A DNA stretch of 64,000 nt from Oncomelania hupensis (GCA_036898135.1 CM072517.1:64963269-65027268); one strand, 5' to 3'. Positions 32,844 to 45,106 are shown, counted from the first letter of the stretch. A program made the numbers and translations. Notes: generated by a model from the sequence alone, not told the origin.

Positions 32844-34512
32844 TGTCACGGCTTAAGGCCTGGCATTTCCCTCCCTCACCATCCCTGCTCACTAACTAAA
32901 CCCTCTATGTAAACAAACAACACAAAGTCCCAAGATGCAATCAAAACAATAATTTATTCAATCAAACCCGCACGCAAACTCACGCAAAATAAACAGATTC
33001 ACAGCATACAGTATTACATACAAAGCAAAATGATGATGCAAGAAGGATGGATAAAGAAATCAAAACAAAATGGAATGTTATAGTCAATCAATAACAAAGA
33101 TGAATAACTAAATGATTATGATAATCCTTGCTATGAATCAGTTCTTGATTTCAAGTCCCCTTTCCTCTAATAAGTTATGAAGAATAAAACGTGTGCACAG
33201 TCTGTGTGTATGCTGGTTATCTAAAGAAGTGAGCTCACTTGCAACTTTGACACAACATAAGGATACCCATCGGTCAAGTGTTGAAGAACACTTTTGGGCG
33301 ATCCAGTGCTGGTTACAAGTAGCGGTGTTTTCTCCCCTCGATCCTCCGGCCAAACGACGAGGCTACAGAGATCGAGGGTTGCTTGGAAGAAGAGAATGAC
33401 GAAGGCTGATGGAGAAACCAAAAGCGGGGTGGACAGGTGACTTGGTGCTGGTCCCAAGATGTCCTGACGCTTCCACCCCTCGACCCTCTGGCAAAATGAA
33501 GCTTAGGCGACAGAGGTCGAGAGTGGACAAGTGCGTAGAACCAGCCCAGTGAGATGAACAGCAGAAGAAGTGCGACGAGAGGGTCAAACAAGCAAAACGA
33601 TGTGGTGGTGGATGATGATGTAGTAGCAAACGTAAAACACAGGTTAGAAGATTAAAGAAGAGAAGACTCATCCTGAAATCAATGACATATCTTCAATTTC
33701 TCGTTCCCAGTTATAATGTCAACGACGATAGTCAATAAACCCCCATTCACTTCTTTTCCGATATGTCTGGTTATACAACCTCATTGATAAATTACGACCA
33801 TCTCAGTTTCAACAAAATGAACGATGCAATATGCGCATTTACCAAATATACTAAATGTCAAAAGCATTTTTATTTACATATTATAAAAAACAACATTCAG
33901 TACGCATTCACGCAGCATGAGGTCGGACAATAATGCTATCCCCTTTTATTTTCCCATCATAGAACTACGTAAACAATGAACATAAAATGGACAACTGAAA
34001 TTGGAGTCAAGCACACAACACATACATTCGCACCTAGCTCCTCACAAACAGTGGAAAAAGCGACAAGCCACTTACCAGTCCGTGCAGGTGAAAAGGTGGA
34101 CACTCGACCCAGAGCAACTTGCCTAGACAACGATACTCTATTATAGACTAAGTCAACTTTGACACAAGAATCTATGGTCACTGTAATAGTGCTAAACTAT
34201 TAATACAGCTTTAGTCACACTCCATTATCACAGCTAGAATTCAAAAGAGAAAGAAAAACCTTAGAAAAAGGATCCAATCTTCTCAGCTTGGCGTTCAAAA
34301 TAATAATGATTATAGAAAACTCACCAACTTTCAGATCTTGTTCTTTATTCTTACTAAAATTCATAAGCCCCGAGTACTGCCTATATAAAATCTCGTGAAT
34401 CCCGTGCATAAAGAACAAATACGCAAAACAGGTCGCACTACCCAGTATAGAAAATATTCACTTTTTATATTCAGGTCACAGTACTTAGTTAATATAATAT
34501 CTACTCGTGACA
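32844..34512 (-). repeat. element 2, 5' LTR
   Basis: 1669 bp. It differs from the 3' LTR at two places seen by eye (CTCTAATAAG against CTCTGATAAG, and GGATACCCATC against GGATACTCATC). Confidence 0.95.
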
Positions 34513-34539
34513 ACACGTATAGCCCCTCTTTTATTTTTT

Positions 34540-34870
34540 GTTGCAGTTTATTATCCCTTTCTGTCGGGAAACTCTCGGCCGCCTCCCCCGTGGAAGGCGT
34601 AGTCGCAGCCAGTGGCGCGCCCAAACCCTATCTACCTAACACTATTTGTGAATTTTTCAAATTTTTTGCTGGGGGGAGCAAACCGGAGTACCCGAAGGAA
34701 ACCCCCGAGACGTTGCCCGAGTCGAAAGTAAATAATATTCGGAGAAACATAACGCCCAGATGCTGGCTCGAACCCACACCTGTCAGGCGCCATTGGTTTA
34801 TGGCCTGTGGACAAGGCAAGTTAGTCCCGCCTTAGCCCACTTGGCCACAACGCTCGCTTTCATATATAAT
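34540..34870 (-). mobile_element. tRNA-derived SINE, family C-like body
   Basis: On the minus strand the head carries GTTGTGGCCAAGTGGGCTAA (A box) and GGGTTCGAGCC (B box) with a long variable region, so a Leu/Ser-type tRNA origin is likely. The body contains TTCCTTCGGGTACTCCGG, shared with the SINE at 11816. Confidence 0.7.
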
Positions 34871-35337
34871 CATTCAGTGTGCGTTTTTCGGCGTTGTAAT
34901 GTTCGACGTATGTTCAATTGGCCATTGTACCAAAATCATGGCGAACTCTACTAACAGGCCTTCTCATAGCGCAACTGGGGGCTTTGACTGGGGGCCTACT
35001 GTGTCAATGTTACAAAACATCAATGTGCAACTAATTTGCAATCTCTGGTTCAAAATAAAGTTATATTAGTTGGTTTCAATGCTCTAAATTCCTATGGAAA
35101 TATATATTGGGTTGTACTTTGTTAACCTCTTCAGTGCTATGCGTTATTATTTTAGCATCACATAATTATATCCTTACTATTTCTCACAAAGTATCAGCAA
35201 ATGGCTTCTTTCTGTTCAAATGTGTGCATTCTATTCAAGGATTGGAACATATATATTGATTGTCTCTATTGTTTCTTTTACGTTACAATCTTTACATGAT
35301 AGCGCAAAATTAATTAATTAATTTGATTTAATTAAGC

Positions 35338-36163
35338 AGAGCAATCTCCAATCTTCGTTTTGCGGATGATATTGATGGATTGGCTGGAGAGGAACAAGAA
35401 CTTGAACAGCTTGTACAGAGGCTTGACACCACCTCCAGAGCTTATGGAATGGAAATAAGTGCAGAGAAGACCAAAATGATGACCAACAACACCAATGGCA
35501 TCAACACGGACATCAAAGTACAAGGCCAATCCCTCAACACAGTGCACAGCTTCAAATATTTAGGAGCCATTGTGTCAGACAATGGGTCTCGACAGGAAGT
35601 CCTCTCCAGGATCGCACAAACAACTGCTGCCCTGACAAGGTTGAAGCCCATTTGGAAAGACAGAACCATCAGTCTACATTCCAAAGTAAGACTGCTGCGC
35701 TCTCTGGTCATCTCCATCTTCCTATATGCTTGCGAAGCATGGACCCTCACAGCAGATCTCCAACGAAGAATACAAAGCATGGAGATGAGGTGCTACAGAA
35801 GACTTCTGTGCATTTCCTATACCCAACACATCACCAACGTTGAAGTCCGACAGACCATCACACAAGCCATTGGACAACACGATGACCTGCTCACAGTGGT
35901 GAAGAAACGGAAACTCCGATGGTATGGCCACGTCACCAGATCATCAGGCCTTGCAAAGACCATTCTGCAAGGCACAGTGCAAGGAGGTAGAAGAAGGGGG
36001 AGACCGAAAAAGAGGTGGGAGGACAACATTCGAGAATGGACTGGTTTGACACTGAGCGAAGCCATGAGGGCTGCTGAGGACAGAGAAAGATGGAGTATGC
36101 TGGTTAAGCGATCATCTGTGGTGCCCCTACGACCTTCGGGTTATGGGACAGGATAGGATAGGA
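35338..36163 (+). mobile_element. LINE family 1 (GGATA tail), copy 2, inside the P element
   Basis: The open frame 35380-36156 encodes the reverse transcriptase C-terminal half (MEISAEKTKMMT, FKYLGAIVSDNGS, SIFLYACEAWTLTADLQRR, LRWYGHVTR, RPKKRWEDNIREW). It starts abruptly (5' truncation) and ends GGATAGGATAGG. It lies within the P element, so it inserted later. Confidence 0.9.
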
Positions 36164-36410
36164 ATTAAATTCAAAGTATAAGACCATGGCGCAGCAATAA
36201 TCGCACTTAGCACAGCAGGGGTTAAAATTAACTGATTATTATGCCATTACTCACTGATTGCATGCAGTAGCAGTGCCGACAATAAGTATAAGACAATGGC
36301 AAAGGACACAAATAAAAAAAGAAGACAGAATAAAAAAAAAAATCACAAAGTAGGCCAAATAGGCCACTTAAAGTATCACACAAGCAAAACATCACATGAA
36401 ACTAACCTCG

Positions 36411-38936
36411 CTATGATGACGCAGATAATTTCAACCGTTTCAGGGCAGGCTCTTTTGTTGACCGGGGGGTTGCGGCAAAGCAGTAGTTCTTGATGAAGAT
36501 GTTGGATACAATCCTGGCATGCCTCTCCTCCATCTCGAACTCGAACATGTCAGATATTGTCATTGCTATCCTGGTGAATGATTTCCTGCATACTGAGTCT
36601 TTCACGATGTTGAAAACAATGAAGCAAAAAATTGTCCACTGGCACGCTCTGTCTGAGGGTATCTTAAGACCGCCTCTGTCCAGTGAGTCTGTATACTGTC
36701 CATACTTCTCAAAGTAGAACGTTGTTAGGCCCAGCAATGTCCCCTCATCTAACTCTGGGTCTTTCCGTGTCGCATAGCCAGCAATGTACACAAGTGCAGA
36801 CTTTGTCTCTGGTGGAACACTTGCTTCAAGTTGCTTCAGGCTGTCCACGGTTTTACACGCCTTTTCGTTCGACTCGACTGTGAAGTCACAATCAGAACAC
36901 TTGTGGCCGGCGTCTTCGCCATTCATGTCCGTTTTCAATTGGAGCAGCAGCTTGGCCTTGTTGATTCTGGTTTTCTCTACAATTTGCTGAACATTGATAA
37001 AATATGTACCCCCTGACCCTTGCCGAAGCTTGCTGAATTCTTTCTCCAGAGGATCAGTGGAGAACTGTCCCAGCAGCACATATTGGTGAGATGTTGAAAG
37101 GAGATGACGGCACAGACTGACAAGTCCATTACAAGTGTGAAATATGGACTGAGCGGTGTCTCCAGTCAGTTGTTTTAGCCTCTTGCCCTGCTTTCCAGCC
37201 ATGTGTTTTGCCATGTCACCAAACTGAAGTAAAGTGTTGAGCCTATCATCGGCTTGGTCGCTAACTGCAGCTTGTAGATCGTCCCGGTGTCTCACGTCCA
37301 TGTACCTGGACTTCACGTTCACAATCTTCCACCAAGTGAGCACCTTGTTGATGAAGAGTGCAGTGCCTTCCACGCCCTCAAATTTACTCATACCTGGATG
37401 TTTGAGCAAAGCCTGGTGGGTCTTTTCGCTGAACACCTTCAAACATGTTGATACTTTTTGTCTTTCGATTGGTTTCGGCAACACTGCCACTTCGTCAAGG
37501 TCAGACATCTTGACAAGGGACTCTGCCTCAAACTTATACAGTTGAATGAGGTGACTCCACTTTGCTGTGCGCATCACTCCATCATGGGAAAACAGCAGTT
37601 CCCCTGTCGCCTCGGTCAACCAATTGTTTCTTATGTTCTTGAGTAAGTGTACAAAGTCATACAAAAGAAATATACCAGCTTGTGTCTCCCATGGCCTCTG
37701 AACATTTCCCCCTAACAGCTTAAAGAATGCCTGGTTGTTGCGGTTTCCGTCACAGATGATTGCTTTGACGTCACCGCCAGCCTGTTGAATAGCCTGCAGC
37801 GACAGTTGGACTTGCTCATGAAGGAAAGTCGAGTTGAGCCTCGAAACAGGTAGGATCTTTGACAGAAAGTTGGGCCCTCAAAACAAGCAGGAAATCATGA
37901 TCCCTAGCACCGTCTTTGCTAGACACTGCGGGTTGTCAGCGCTTCTCCCAAATACCTGCCCTCCATGATACAGCATCATTTTCTTCACATAAACTTCATC
38001 CTGCAGCAACACACACAGTCTTTGTCTCTCATCTAGTGAGCTGAACACTGCCTCAGAAAAAGTTGACTCATCAACCTTTGCCACCTTTGACGTGATCCTG
38101 GTCAGCGTTTGCACTGAAGGCAGTTGAAAGTCCTGACGCAATCTTGCATACAAACACCGGGATGTTGCAAAGTACTGGAAAGCTCTGACAACAATGTCGG
38201 GCGTGTACAATGGCTTGCCAACTTTCCGCGTCCCCATCGCTTGTTATTGTTGCTGGATTATCTGCTGTTTGTTGTTAATATCCAAAGAATTCAAATACCT
38301 CACATTTTCCTCAAGTGCTGACCACGTGTTCAGTGTCATGATCCTGTTTTTGGAGAGGGAGGCAGCAGTGCATTTAACACCTAAATGGAAATTCTCAAAA
38401 CTGTGATCCTGGGATATTTTGATGAGGAACAAAGGCACTCCATTTAAAGATTTCGTTGACTGCACGTGTAAAACTCCACTGTCCATGTAAGCGATCACTG
38501 GAACATGCAGATCTCTCTCGTTGGCCAACAACGTCTTCATCATGTCACAAAATGTTGTGGTGTCACCCTTCAAAAAAGCTGCAAATTGATCCTCTTCCTT
38601 ATTTCTCTCAAAGCACGACGAACGCTTGGTTGGGCGAGCGGCGGGTGCAGGAGTCGGCACTTGGCTAGCTGGTACATTTGGCCAAACGGAGGGTGGATGT
38701 TTCGGTCTTTGCTTCCCTCTCATGGTGATCGTTTCAAACCCAGTAGGCCAGTGCAGTTCACACACAACAGTGTCTTTTGAAACGACCAAGTTGGCATTCG
38801 GTATTGCAGAAATCCACGCATTCTTCTCGTCTGCATCCTTTGGAAATCTGAACACAGATAATTTCCTCTCCACACCACCTCCTTGTTCTGACGAATAGTT
38901 TGTTTTACATCCATAGACGCAACACTTTTTCCCCAT
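36411..38936 (-). pseudogene. P-element transposase with N-terminal THAP domain, two nonsense codons
   Basis: The ATG at 38936 starts GKKCCVYGCKTNY, the first Cys pair of a THAP zinc finger. FRFPKD, W..AI and VCELHWP (the C-x2-H part) follow. One continuous frame runs to the stop at 36411, broken only by TAA at 38246-38244 and TGA at 37880-37878. After the first stop come KPLYTPDIVVRAFQYFATS and LLQDEVYVKKMM. After the second come AIICDGNRNNQAFFKLL and YDFVHLLKNIRNNW, the catalytic-core and GTP-region blocks of P-type transposases, and then C-terminal SALVYIAGYATRK. The two stops suggest a recently inactivated autonomous copy. The frame is also open upstream of the chosen ATG, to 39080. I chose the ATG that directly precedes the THAP fold. 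Confidence 0.9.
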
Positions 38937-39666
38937 GATGAAAATGCGACCACAATGAAAATCAAAAACAAGCGCCGACGTGACGGAAGTTATCGATTGA
39001 TGCGTAAATTTACCGAAATGCAGGCAAACCAAGAAGAAAAAAAACATTTTCGGAGAGATAACTAGTCGATAAATTAACACATTTTGGGTAATTATTGGTG
39101 TTTAAACGTGCATTATAGGTAAAGGTATGACTAACAAACAATATAAACCCTTTAGGAATCAGGTTTGTGTTTTCAGTAAATTGATTAGGCAGAGTTACGT
39201 CCCTTCCCTTATTTTCAGTAGGCCCCCAGTCAAAGCCCTCATTTGCGCAATGAGAAGGCCTGTTAGTAGAGTTCGCTATGACCAAAATACATTCCTAGTA
39301 TTTATAATGTGTAGATCTACTTGGCAATAAATTCATCTTGAACTTCTGTATTTTTTGTTGTTGCATTTTTTAATGATTGAATTTAGTTCAAATTATTTTT
39401 AAATTCCTGCCTTTCACTTGGATCTGTGGATATATTTTTATTTTATTTTTAAAAAATATGTTTTTGTTGTAATTTTGGTATGTTTGAGTGAGAACATTCA
39501 ATCAAAAACAACAATTTTATGTCAACAACACAAGAAACCACGCCCAGAGAAACATATAAAGAGAGAAAAAGAAGGAAGGTGGGAGAAAACAAAGAAGAAT
39601 AAGATGAATAAATATTAGTTTATAAAACGCAAAACCAAACTAACGTCTGCTTTAAGCGCTCTCACG

Positions 39667-39689
<23 letters not shown>

Positions 39690-39699
<10 letters not shown>

Positions 39700-39712
39700 G
39701 CATTCACAATAA
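39690..39712. repeat. (CA)n tract
   Basis: A short CA run in an otherwise anonymous AT-rich segment (39289-39770). Confidence 0.8.
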
Positions 39713-39770
39713 TAAATATTTAAACAATATAAAAAATCAATATGTTAAAATGATGGTAGAGAATGTGATA

Positions 39771-40405
39771 AGACAGGAAAAGGTCAGTCAGTTCTGGTTG
39801 ATGGTGTTTTATCATCACCCGACTCACTTGTATTTGGTGTCCCTCAGGGTTCTGTGTTGGGGCCTGTGTTATTTACATTGTATTCTCAGCCACTTTCAGA
39901 CGTCATCACAGACCATGAATGTAATTTCCATAAATATGCAGACGATACTGAACTGTCCAAGAGTTCTCAGCCATCAGACTTTAAGACTGTGCAGTCAGAC
40001 ATTCAAACTTGCATCCATGATGTTCTTTCCTGGATGGATAGCAATAAGCTCAAATTGAACACTGAAAAAACTGAAATCATGCCTGTAGGCAAAGCCTCGT
40101 GTACCAAGCAGGTCAACAGCGACTCCCTAGTTGTAAATGGCAGCAGCATTCCGTACCAAGACTCCGCGCGCTATCTTGGAGTCAAATTTCGACCAAACTT
40201 TGTCAATGCAAGATCAAATTGGTACTATTTGTCGTGCTACTTTTCTCGAGATGAGACGCGTTGTCTCTATTCGACCGTTTTTAACCGAGTCAGCGTGTGC
40301 AGCTCTTGTCAATGCTTTTGTGACATCACGGCTTGACTTCTGCAATTCTGTTCTGGTTGGTCTTCCAGCTATATGACCCCTAATCAACCCATTGTCAAGG
40401 GATGC
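39771..40405 (+). mobile_element. CR1/L2-like LINE reverse transcriptase fragment
   Basis: Frames encode FGVPQGSVLGPVLFTLYSQP, then CNFHKYADDTELS, WMDSNKLKLNTEKTE, YLGVKF and, after a frameshift, VTSRLDFCNSVLVGLP. These are central reverse transcriptase blocks of the CR1/L2 type with catalytic YADD. It is truncated at both ends and frameshifted. Confidence 0.8.
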
Positions 40406-40454
40406 AGCTCTTGTAAAACCAATGCAGAATGACGGGAGTTTTCCCGTCGGAGTA

Positions 40455-40835
40455 TAGTCTGTGAGAAGACTTCTGGGCATTTCCTATACCCAGCACATCA
40501 CCAACGGCAAAGTCAGACAGATCATCACACAAGCCATTGGACAACCCGACGGCATGCTCACAATGGTGAAGAAACGGAAACTCCGATGGCATGGCCATGT
40601 CTCCAGAGCATCAGGCCTTGCAAAGAAAATTCTGCGAGGCACGGTGCAAGGTGACAGAAGAAGAGGGAGGAAAAAAACCTGTTGGGAGGACAAAATCGAG
40701 ATTGGACTGGCTTGACACTGAGCGAAGCCATGAGAGTTTCTGAAGACAGAAAAAAATGGAGGACGCTGGTTAAACGATCATCTGTGGTGCCCAACGACTT
40801 CGGAGTTATGGGATAGGATAGGATAGGATAGGATA
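40455..40835 (+). mobile_element. LINE family 1 (GGATA tail), short copy 3
   Basis: Only the last part of the LINE is present (RRLLGISYTQHI, LRWHGHVSR). It ends (GGATA)n at 40811-40835. Frame-broken. Confidence 0.85.
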
Positions 40836-41060
40836 GATCGGTCCGCGGCACACATTACGCACCTTTACAAAACATTGTTGCAGTATAAATGCATTTCGAG
40901 AAATAACATCTCAAATCCTGTATCTTTGTAGCTGGTTTCGTCGGGATCCAAAGCGTAGGCACCTCTGGAGTTCGGTCCTCCGAGACCTCCTCGAACATGA
41001 ACGGTTTTGAAGGGATCAAAAGGCTCTATATGTTTCCTGAATTATTTTATAAAGTGAGTT

Positions 41061-41091
<31 letters not shown>

Positions 41092-41330
41092 GGTGGTCTT
41101 GTCACAAGTAATGTCGCCAGCCAAAGTACGGGCGCATGATGTAAGTTAGACCAACACCTTTCTAGCAAGGTTTTCTCTCTCGCTGGGGTATGTGTCGTCT
41201 GGAATGGCAGGCCAGCGTATCACAATCTTCATCCTCGTATAATGGAACAAAAGAGAGGGCTGTTAGCATTCAAAATTACAATAATGAAAAACAAAATGCG
41301 TATATCAAAAGCCTGATTTGTATACTGTGG
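40836..41330. other. stretch without a recognised gene
   Basis: Holds a 30-base poly-T run near 41060. No exon or TIR recognised. Confidence 0.4.
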
Positions 41331-41334
41331 GGTT

Positions 41335-41465
41335 TCGTCTTTTTGTTTTCTTTCTTGTCATTCTTATATAGCGCTCTTTACTGCTCAAGAGCTGCTCAAG
41401 GCACTGGCCGACACAGGATCCAACTCGAGCCGCCCGAGGCGCCCGCTTGCACACTTGGTGTATTA
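41335..41465. repeat. dispersed repeat R1, partial copy 2
   Basis: Shares TTCTTATATAGCGCT, CTCAAGAGCTGCTCAAGGC, GGATCCAACTCGAGCCGCCC and the rest of the left part with the element at 46066-46384. Confidence 0.8.
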
Positions 41466-42126
41466 TAAATATTATAATATAAATATATATAAATATATGC
41501 TGTTATGGTTACATGGATCTGGAGCAAATGTTGCTTAGGGATGGACAGTGATTGAGGCAATGAGCACAGAACTGATTAGGTATGAAACTTTTCAAACAAT
41601 TTGATTCTTCACAAAGAAACACTACATTGTTGCAGTCCACTGAGAATGAATACACTAACATTGGATATAGAGAAGAAAGAAGCGACATGTGAAGAATGGC
41701 CACAGATGCTTCCCTTCAAGTCATAGTTACGAAGATGAAAAGTACTTGTCTTACAGGATAGACATCGCTCCAATTTTCAGCCCTAATGCATGTTTGAGCA
41801 TAAGTTTGTGTGAGTGCACAGAGTTGTGGCCTTCCACAGACTGTCTTATGGCTGTAGCCTCTTCGGTCAAAAGACGGTGGCAATCCAAAACATAGTTTGT
41901 GTGCTAAGGCCCACTGTAATATTCTTCGATTGATGTTAATAACACATTACATTCCACAGCAAAGTGATCCATTTGTGGCACAAACATTATTCAGTATAGT
42001 CCAAAAAGATGCACTTTGGTCACTTGTCCACGGTTAGGGTTAGACACAGTATGCATGGTGAGTGTAGTTGATTGCATAAAATTGCAGCATGTCTGGCTAC
42101 CATCGTGCCATTCTTTTCTGTTTTAG

Positions 42127-42294
42127 GTATATCACAGTGGCCCGCTTGGCCGTGTGTGGCACTGCCCCAACTCATGGTGGAGCCCCCGTGTTCACTACGA
42201 GCACGGGGAAAGCCCTGACCTCCAGTCACTTTAACACTATTCACACCCAAGTGACTGGAAGAACCTGCACCCAAATAAGGAAGGTGGTGTCACG
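42127..42294 (+). pseudogene. tyrosine-recombinase-like gene, exon 16 (split by an insertion)
   Basis: A strong acceptor (ttctgttttag|GTATAT) opens a frame encoding YITVARLAVCG, PVFTTSTGKALTSSHF and TCTQIRKVVSR. This pattern fits the region around box II of tyrosine recombinases (a catalytic-type Arg in QIRK). The exon is cut at 42294 by an 8.9-kb element. Its last bases (CGGCAG|gtaagg) lie at 51217-51225, where a second copy of the TSD TCACG restores the frame exactly. The start phase needs two bases from an upstream exon, exactly what exon 15 at 51825 on the other strand provides. Confidence 0.7.
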
Positions 42295-42370
42295 CAGGGG
42301 CGGATCAGTTAGTTTTTTTTTGGGGGGGTTTCCAAAATTCGTATAAAAAAATAAAAAAATAAATAAAATA

Positions 42371-42374
<4 letters not shown>

Positions 42375-42458
<84 letters not shown>
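42375..42458. repeat. (AT)n microsatellite
   Basis: About 84 bases of AT units just inside the left end of the 8.9-kb insertion. Confidence 0.95.
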
Positions 42459-42463
<5 letters not shown>

Positions 42464-42949
42464 AGGTGCGGTTGGGTCGACAAAATGTCTACCTAAATGA
42501 TACTTTTACTGCAGGGCTTCTTTAAGGCGACCAAAATCGGTCGACCTAATGTTTTTGCCTCTGCCGGCTAAACCAATTACCAGGGAAAGATAGTAGTTTG
42601 CGCTATTGAGGATCCAGTGTCGACCGTCCTTGACCGCTACTGAAATTTAATTTGAGAATAAATATGAATGGGAAAAACTACACTTTGTATATGACCATTT
42701 ATGGCGACCACAGTAAAAGTTTTCATTATGTTGACCTCTGTATTTTTGGCATTAACTTTTTAAAGAAGATCTATATCTTTGTGAAATTAGTTCTTTTTTC
42801 AATTCTAATACGCACTGACACAATATTAAAGTTTGAAGTCTGTGTGTTTAATAGTTTTATGTTACCAAGAAATTACCTCTGCTTTGGACCCAAATGTCTA
42901 TATCTTTGTTTGAGAGAGAGAGCGCTCTCTCTGACCAATGTGACTTCGT

Positions 42950-43020
42950 TTGCGTGATGATGTCATTTCCTTTCTGGGCGCTTGCGTTTACGCTTGGATT
43001 TGTGAGGATGAAATACAAAA
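42950..43020 (+). other. possible 5' exon of the internal zinc-finger gene
   Basis: A GC-richer segment with TGATGATGTCATTTCC (CRE-like) leads to GATGAAATACAAAA|gtaagt, a strong donor. It may be the untranslated first exon for the exons at 44249 onward. This is inference from position only. Confidence 0.3.
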
Positions 43021-43377
43021 GTAAGTGATGCTTTTTAGTACAGTTTCTTAATTTTAATCTGTTTTATAATCTATCAGTGCATTGTTATGATCAAACACAC
43101 CGGCTATGTTTATTAACCTGGACATTTGGGGTTGTTATTGATCGGCTAGTCCTACAACTGTTTTTTAAGACTTCAGTTGTAGATCTACGAAATATTTTGG
43201 CCCAATGCATAGCGGTAGGTAGACTTCACACGAAGTTATCAACTAGTTCGCAAGTTACGAACTTTGAGCGGTAGTTCGTAATGCATGAGCGAGTAGGCCG
43301 CACCTAAGTTACAAACTACGGGAGTCTACATCGGAAGTGGACTACGAGCTCGAAGTTTGTAGCTACGCGAAAGCAAA

Positions 43378-43740
43378 CATGGCGTGCGTTCTTTCGTGTA
43401 GGCAGCAAAATCGCCGATTGCTTCAAAGAAATCGAGTATTTAGAGACATAACACATCCATTTGAGGTGTGGTATAATAGTCAATTTCTAAAAAGATACTG
43501 ATTGCCGAGAACATGATTTTAGAGCTAGCCAATGTGCTAGACAGCATCGAATTTCCCCCTTGCAAGAAATAGGTCATCAGCCCATTGTTGCAGTTGTTGT
43601 ACTCCGGTGATACGCCACTGGCTGTAGCCTGACACATGCTTTCAAGGATATCGTTTACATTTGCAAAAATAATACAACTATAAAACATATCATTCATGAC
43701 TGCAGTGCAACAATATATTCCACATAACATTCATACTGTT
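43378..43740 (+). pseudogene. decayed PIF/Harbinger-like transposase fragment
   Basis: From the ATG at 43378 the frame reads QQNRRLLQRNRVFRDITHPF, then FLKRY. A shifted frame then gives IAENMILELANVLDSIEFPP and VISPLLQLLYSG. This matches the N-terminal pattern of Harbinger transposases (R-VFRDRTHPL, F--RY, L--L, SPL-QL). Stops and shifts break it, and the catalytic DDE part was not found. Confidence 0.5.
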
Positions 43741-44248
43741 CAAAGTGTTGGTTTTTTTTTAAATTGACTATTGAATAATAGCGAAATCTTTCAGTTATAG
43801 TCCTGTTTGACATTTTCAATAAACATTACAATCATTATATTTCATACACAGTCATCGCATAAAGTTGACTTTAATTATGATAAAATTACATAAGATTGTC
43901 GTCACTTTGTTTTCCGATGTTAATATGTCATTATTTATTCATTTATTTATCGGAGATTCCCATGCCTAAAAATATCAGGTATGTCAGAACTTCTTAGTCA
44001 ACAGATGGGTTGGAAGAACGATGTATTTCCAAGCTTATAAAATAATTACATTTGTTTCAGAACTCAGGAGGAATTAAAAAAAAAGGAATACTGTAAATTT
44101 ACATCAAAACTGATATATTATGACTAATATTTGAATTGTTTTTGTTTTTATATGGTCCGGAGTGTTGTTGATTCCTTGGAACGGTATTGTTTGTCATCTC
44201 GGTCTTTTTGTTTCTCATTATATTATTTAAATCTGTTTACAATTTCAG

Positions 44249-44318
44249 ATAATGTCAAAGAAATTACTTCAAAAATTATCACCAGACCGACATGTGAACA
44301 TTTTGAAAAGTGCTCTAG
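44249..44318 (+). CDS. internal zinc-finger gene, first coding exon
   Basis: Acceptor aatttcag and donor CTAG|gtaagt bound 70 bases. The ATG at 44252 starts SKKLLQKLSPDRHVNILKSA in phase 1, which joins in frame with the next exon. The protein start is not recognised. Confidence 0.5.
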
Positions 44319-44729
44319 GTAAGTCTTTTCTGTAAAAACAAACAAACAAGCAAACAAACAAAACCCACATTTACTCATTAATTAATTAATAAATATTATT
44401 AGTCTACATTGGTCTTGTGTTAACCTAGCTTTGGAGTGACCACCCCTACTCGTCCCCTTCTCCCTTCCATTTTTGTGATTATATATATTGCTGTGTTATC
44501 ATCATGTCACTCTATTTATAAACCGATTAGCAATGCCATTACTGGAAACTGTTCATTTGTAGTTTTTTTTTAATAATTTATAAATCGTATCCAGATAACA
44601 GTTTATTTTCTAATAAAAACATCTGTATAATTCTTGTGTGCTTTATAAAACATCAGAATTAACAACTACCGAACTGCGATGACCAGCGATTTTGTGTGAA
44701 TAAATTCAATCTTTCCCGAAATGATATAA

Positions 44730-44945
44730 TTATCATCCTCAATGTTGCATCTGTAACGTGGATGAGTCACACTTGTGTGGCAACAGCATTCCCATTGGGT
44801 CCACAGCACGCCCCTTCCACAGTTGAGGTTTGTCTGAGCAACAAAATCCTATCACCTTTGCGGGGTTCAAACCCAGGACTTCCCAGTCTGTAAACCATTG
44901 TGCTAAGTACTACACAAGTGCTACTGTGGCTTGTAATGTTACTAC
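44730..44945 (-). mobile_element. tRNA-derived SINE in an intron
   Basis: On the minus strand a head with GTAGTACTTAGCACAATGG and a B box GGGTTTGAACCCC is followed by an unrelated body. The exact ends were not defined. Confidence 0.6.
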
Positions 44946-44986
44946 TAATATATAAGTAGTACTATTTATTTTTCTCTATATTTCAG

Positions 44987-45106
44987 CTTCTACAAAATCT
45001 AACACAGCTGAGGTTGATGACAGTATAGAAAACTCCAGAATTAATATGGATTGCACCTTGCCTGAAGATAGGCCTTCACATTCAGGACAAGAGAAGACAG
45101 ATGAAG
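44987..45106 (+). CDS. internal zinc-finger gene, second coding exon
   Basis: 120 bases between tatatttcag and GATGAAG|gtaaac, with phase 1 on both sides. It encodes a polar acidic stretch (STKSNTAEVDDSIENS .. RPSHSGQEKTDE). No domain recognised. Confidence 0.5.

Larger units (their letters stand above)
26118..34512 (-). mobile_element. complete Ty3/Gypsy (Gmr1-like) LTR retrotransposon, element 2
   Basis: Two 1669-bp LTRs (26118-27786 and 32844-34512) start TGTCACG and end CGTGACA. The 5-bp TSD ACACG is at 26113-26117 and 34513-34517. Only two LTR mismatches were noticed, so this copy is very young. On the minus strand: LTR, primer-binding region TGGTGACCCTGACGTGAT, gag (32506-30854), pol (30788-27864), purine tract CAGGGGGGGATA, LTR. 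Pol order is integrase, reverse transcriptase, RNase H. It sits only 156 bp from element 1, in the same orientation, but with unrelated LTR sequence. No envelope gene. Confidence 0.95.
34937..39280 (-). mobile_element. P-superfamily DNA transposon, 4.3 kb, 8-bp TSD
   Basis: Inverted ends of 65 bp (34937-35001 and 39216-39280) start CATGGCGAACTC and CATAGCGAACTC and differ at four positions. They are flanked by the 8-bp direct repeat ACCAAAAT at 34929-34936 and 39281-39288. An 8-bp TSD and CAT ends fit the P superfamily. The element encodes a THAP-domain transposase on the minus strand (38936-36411) and is invaded by a LINE at 35338-36163. Confidence 0.95.
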
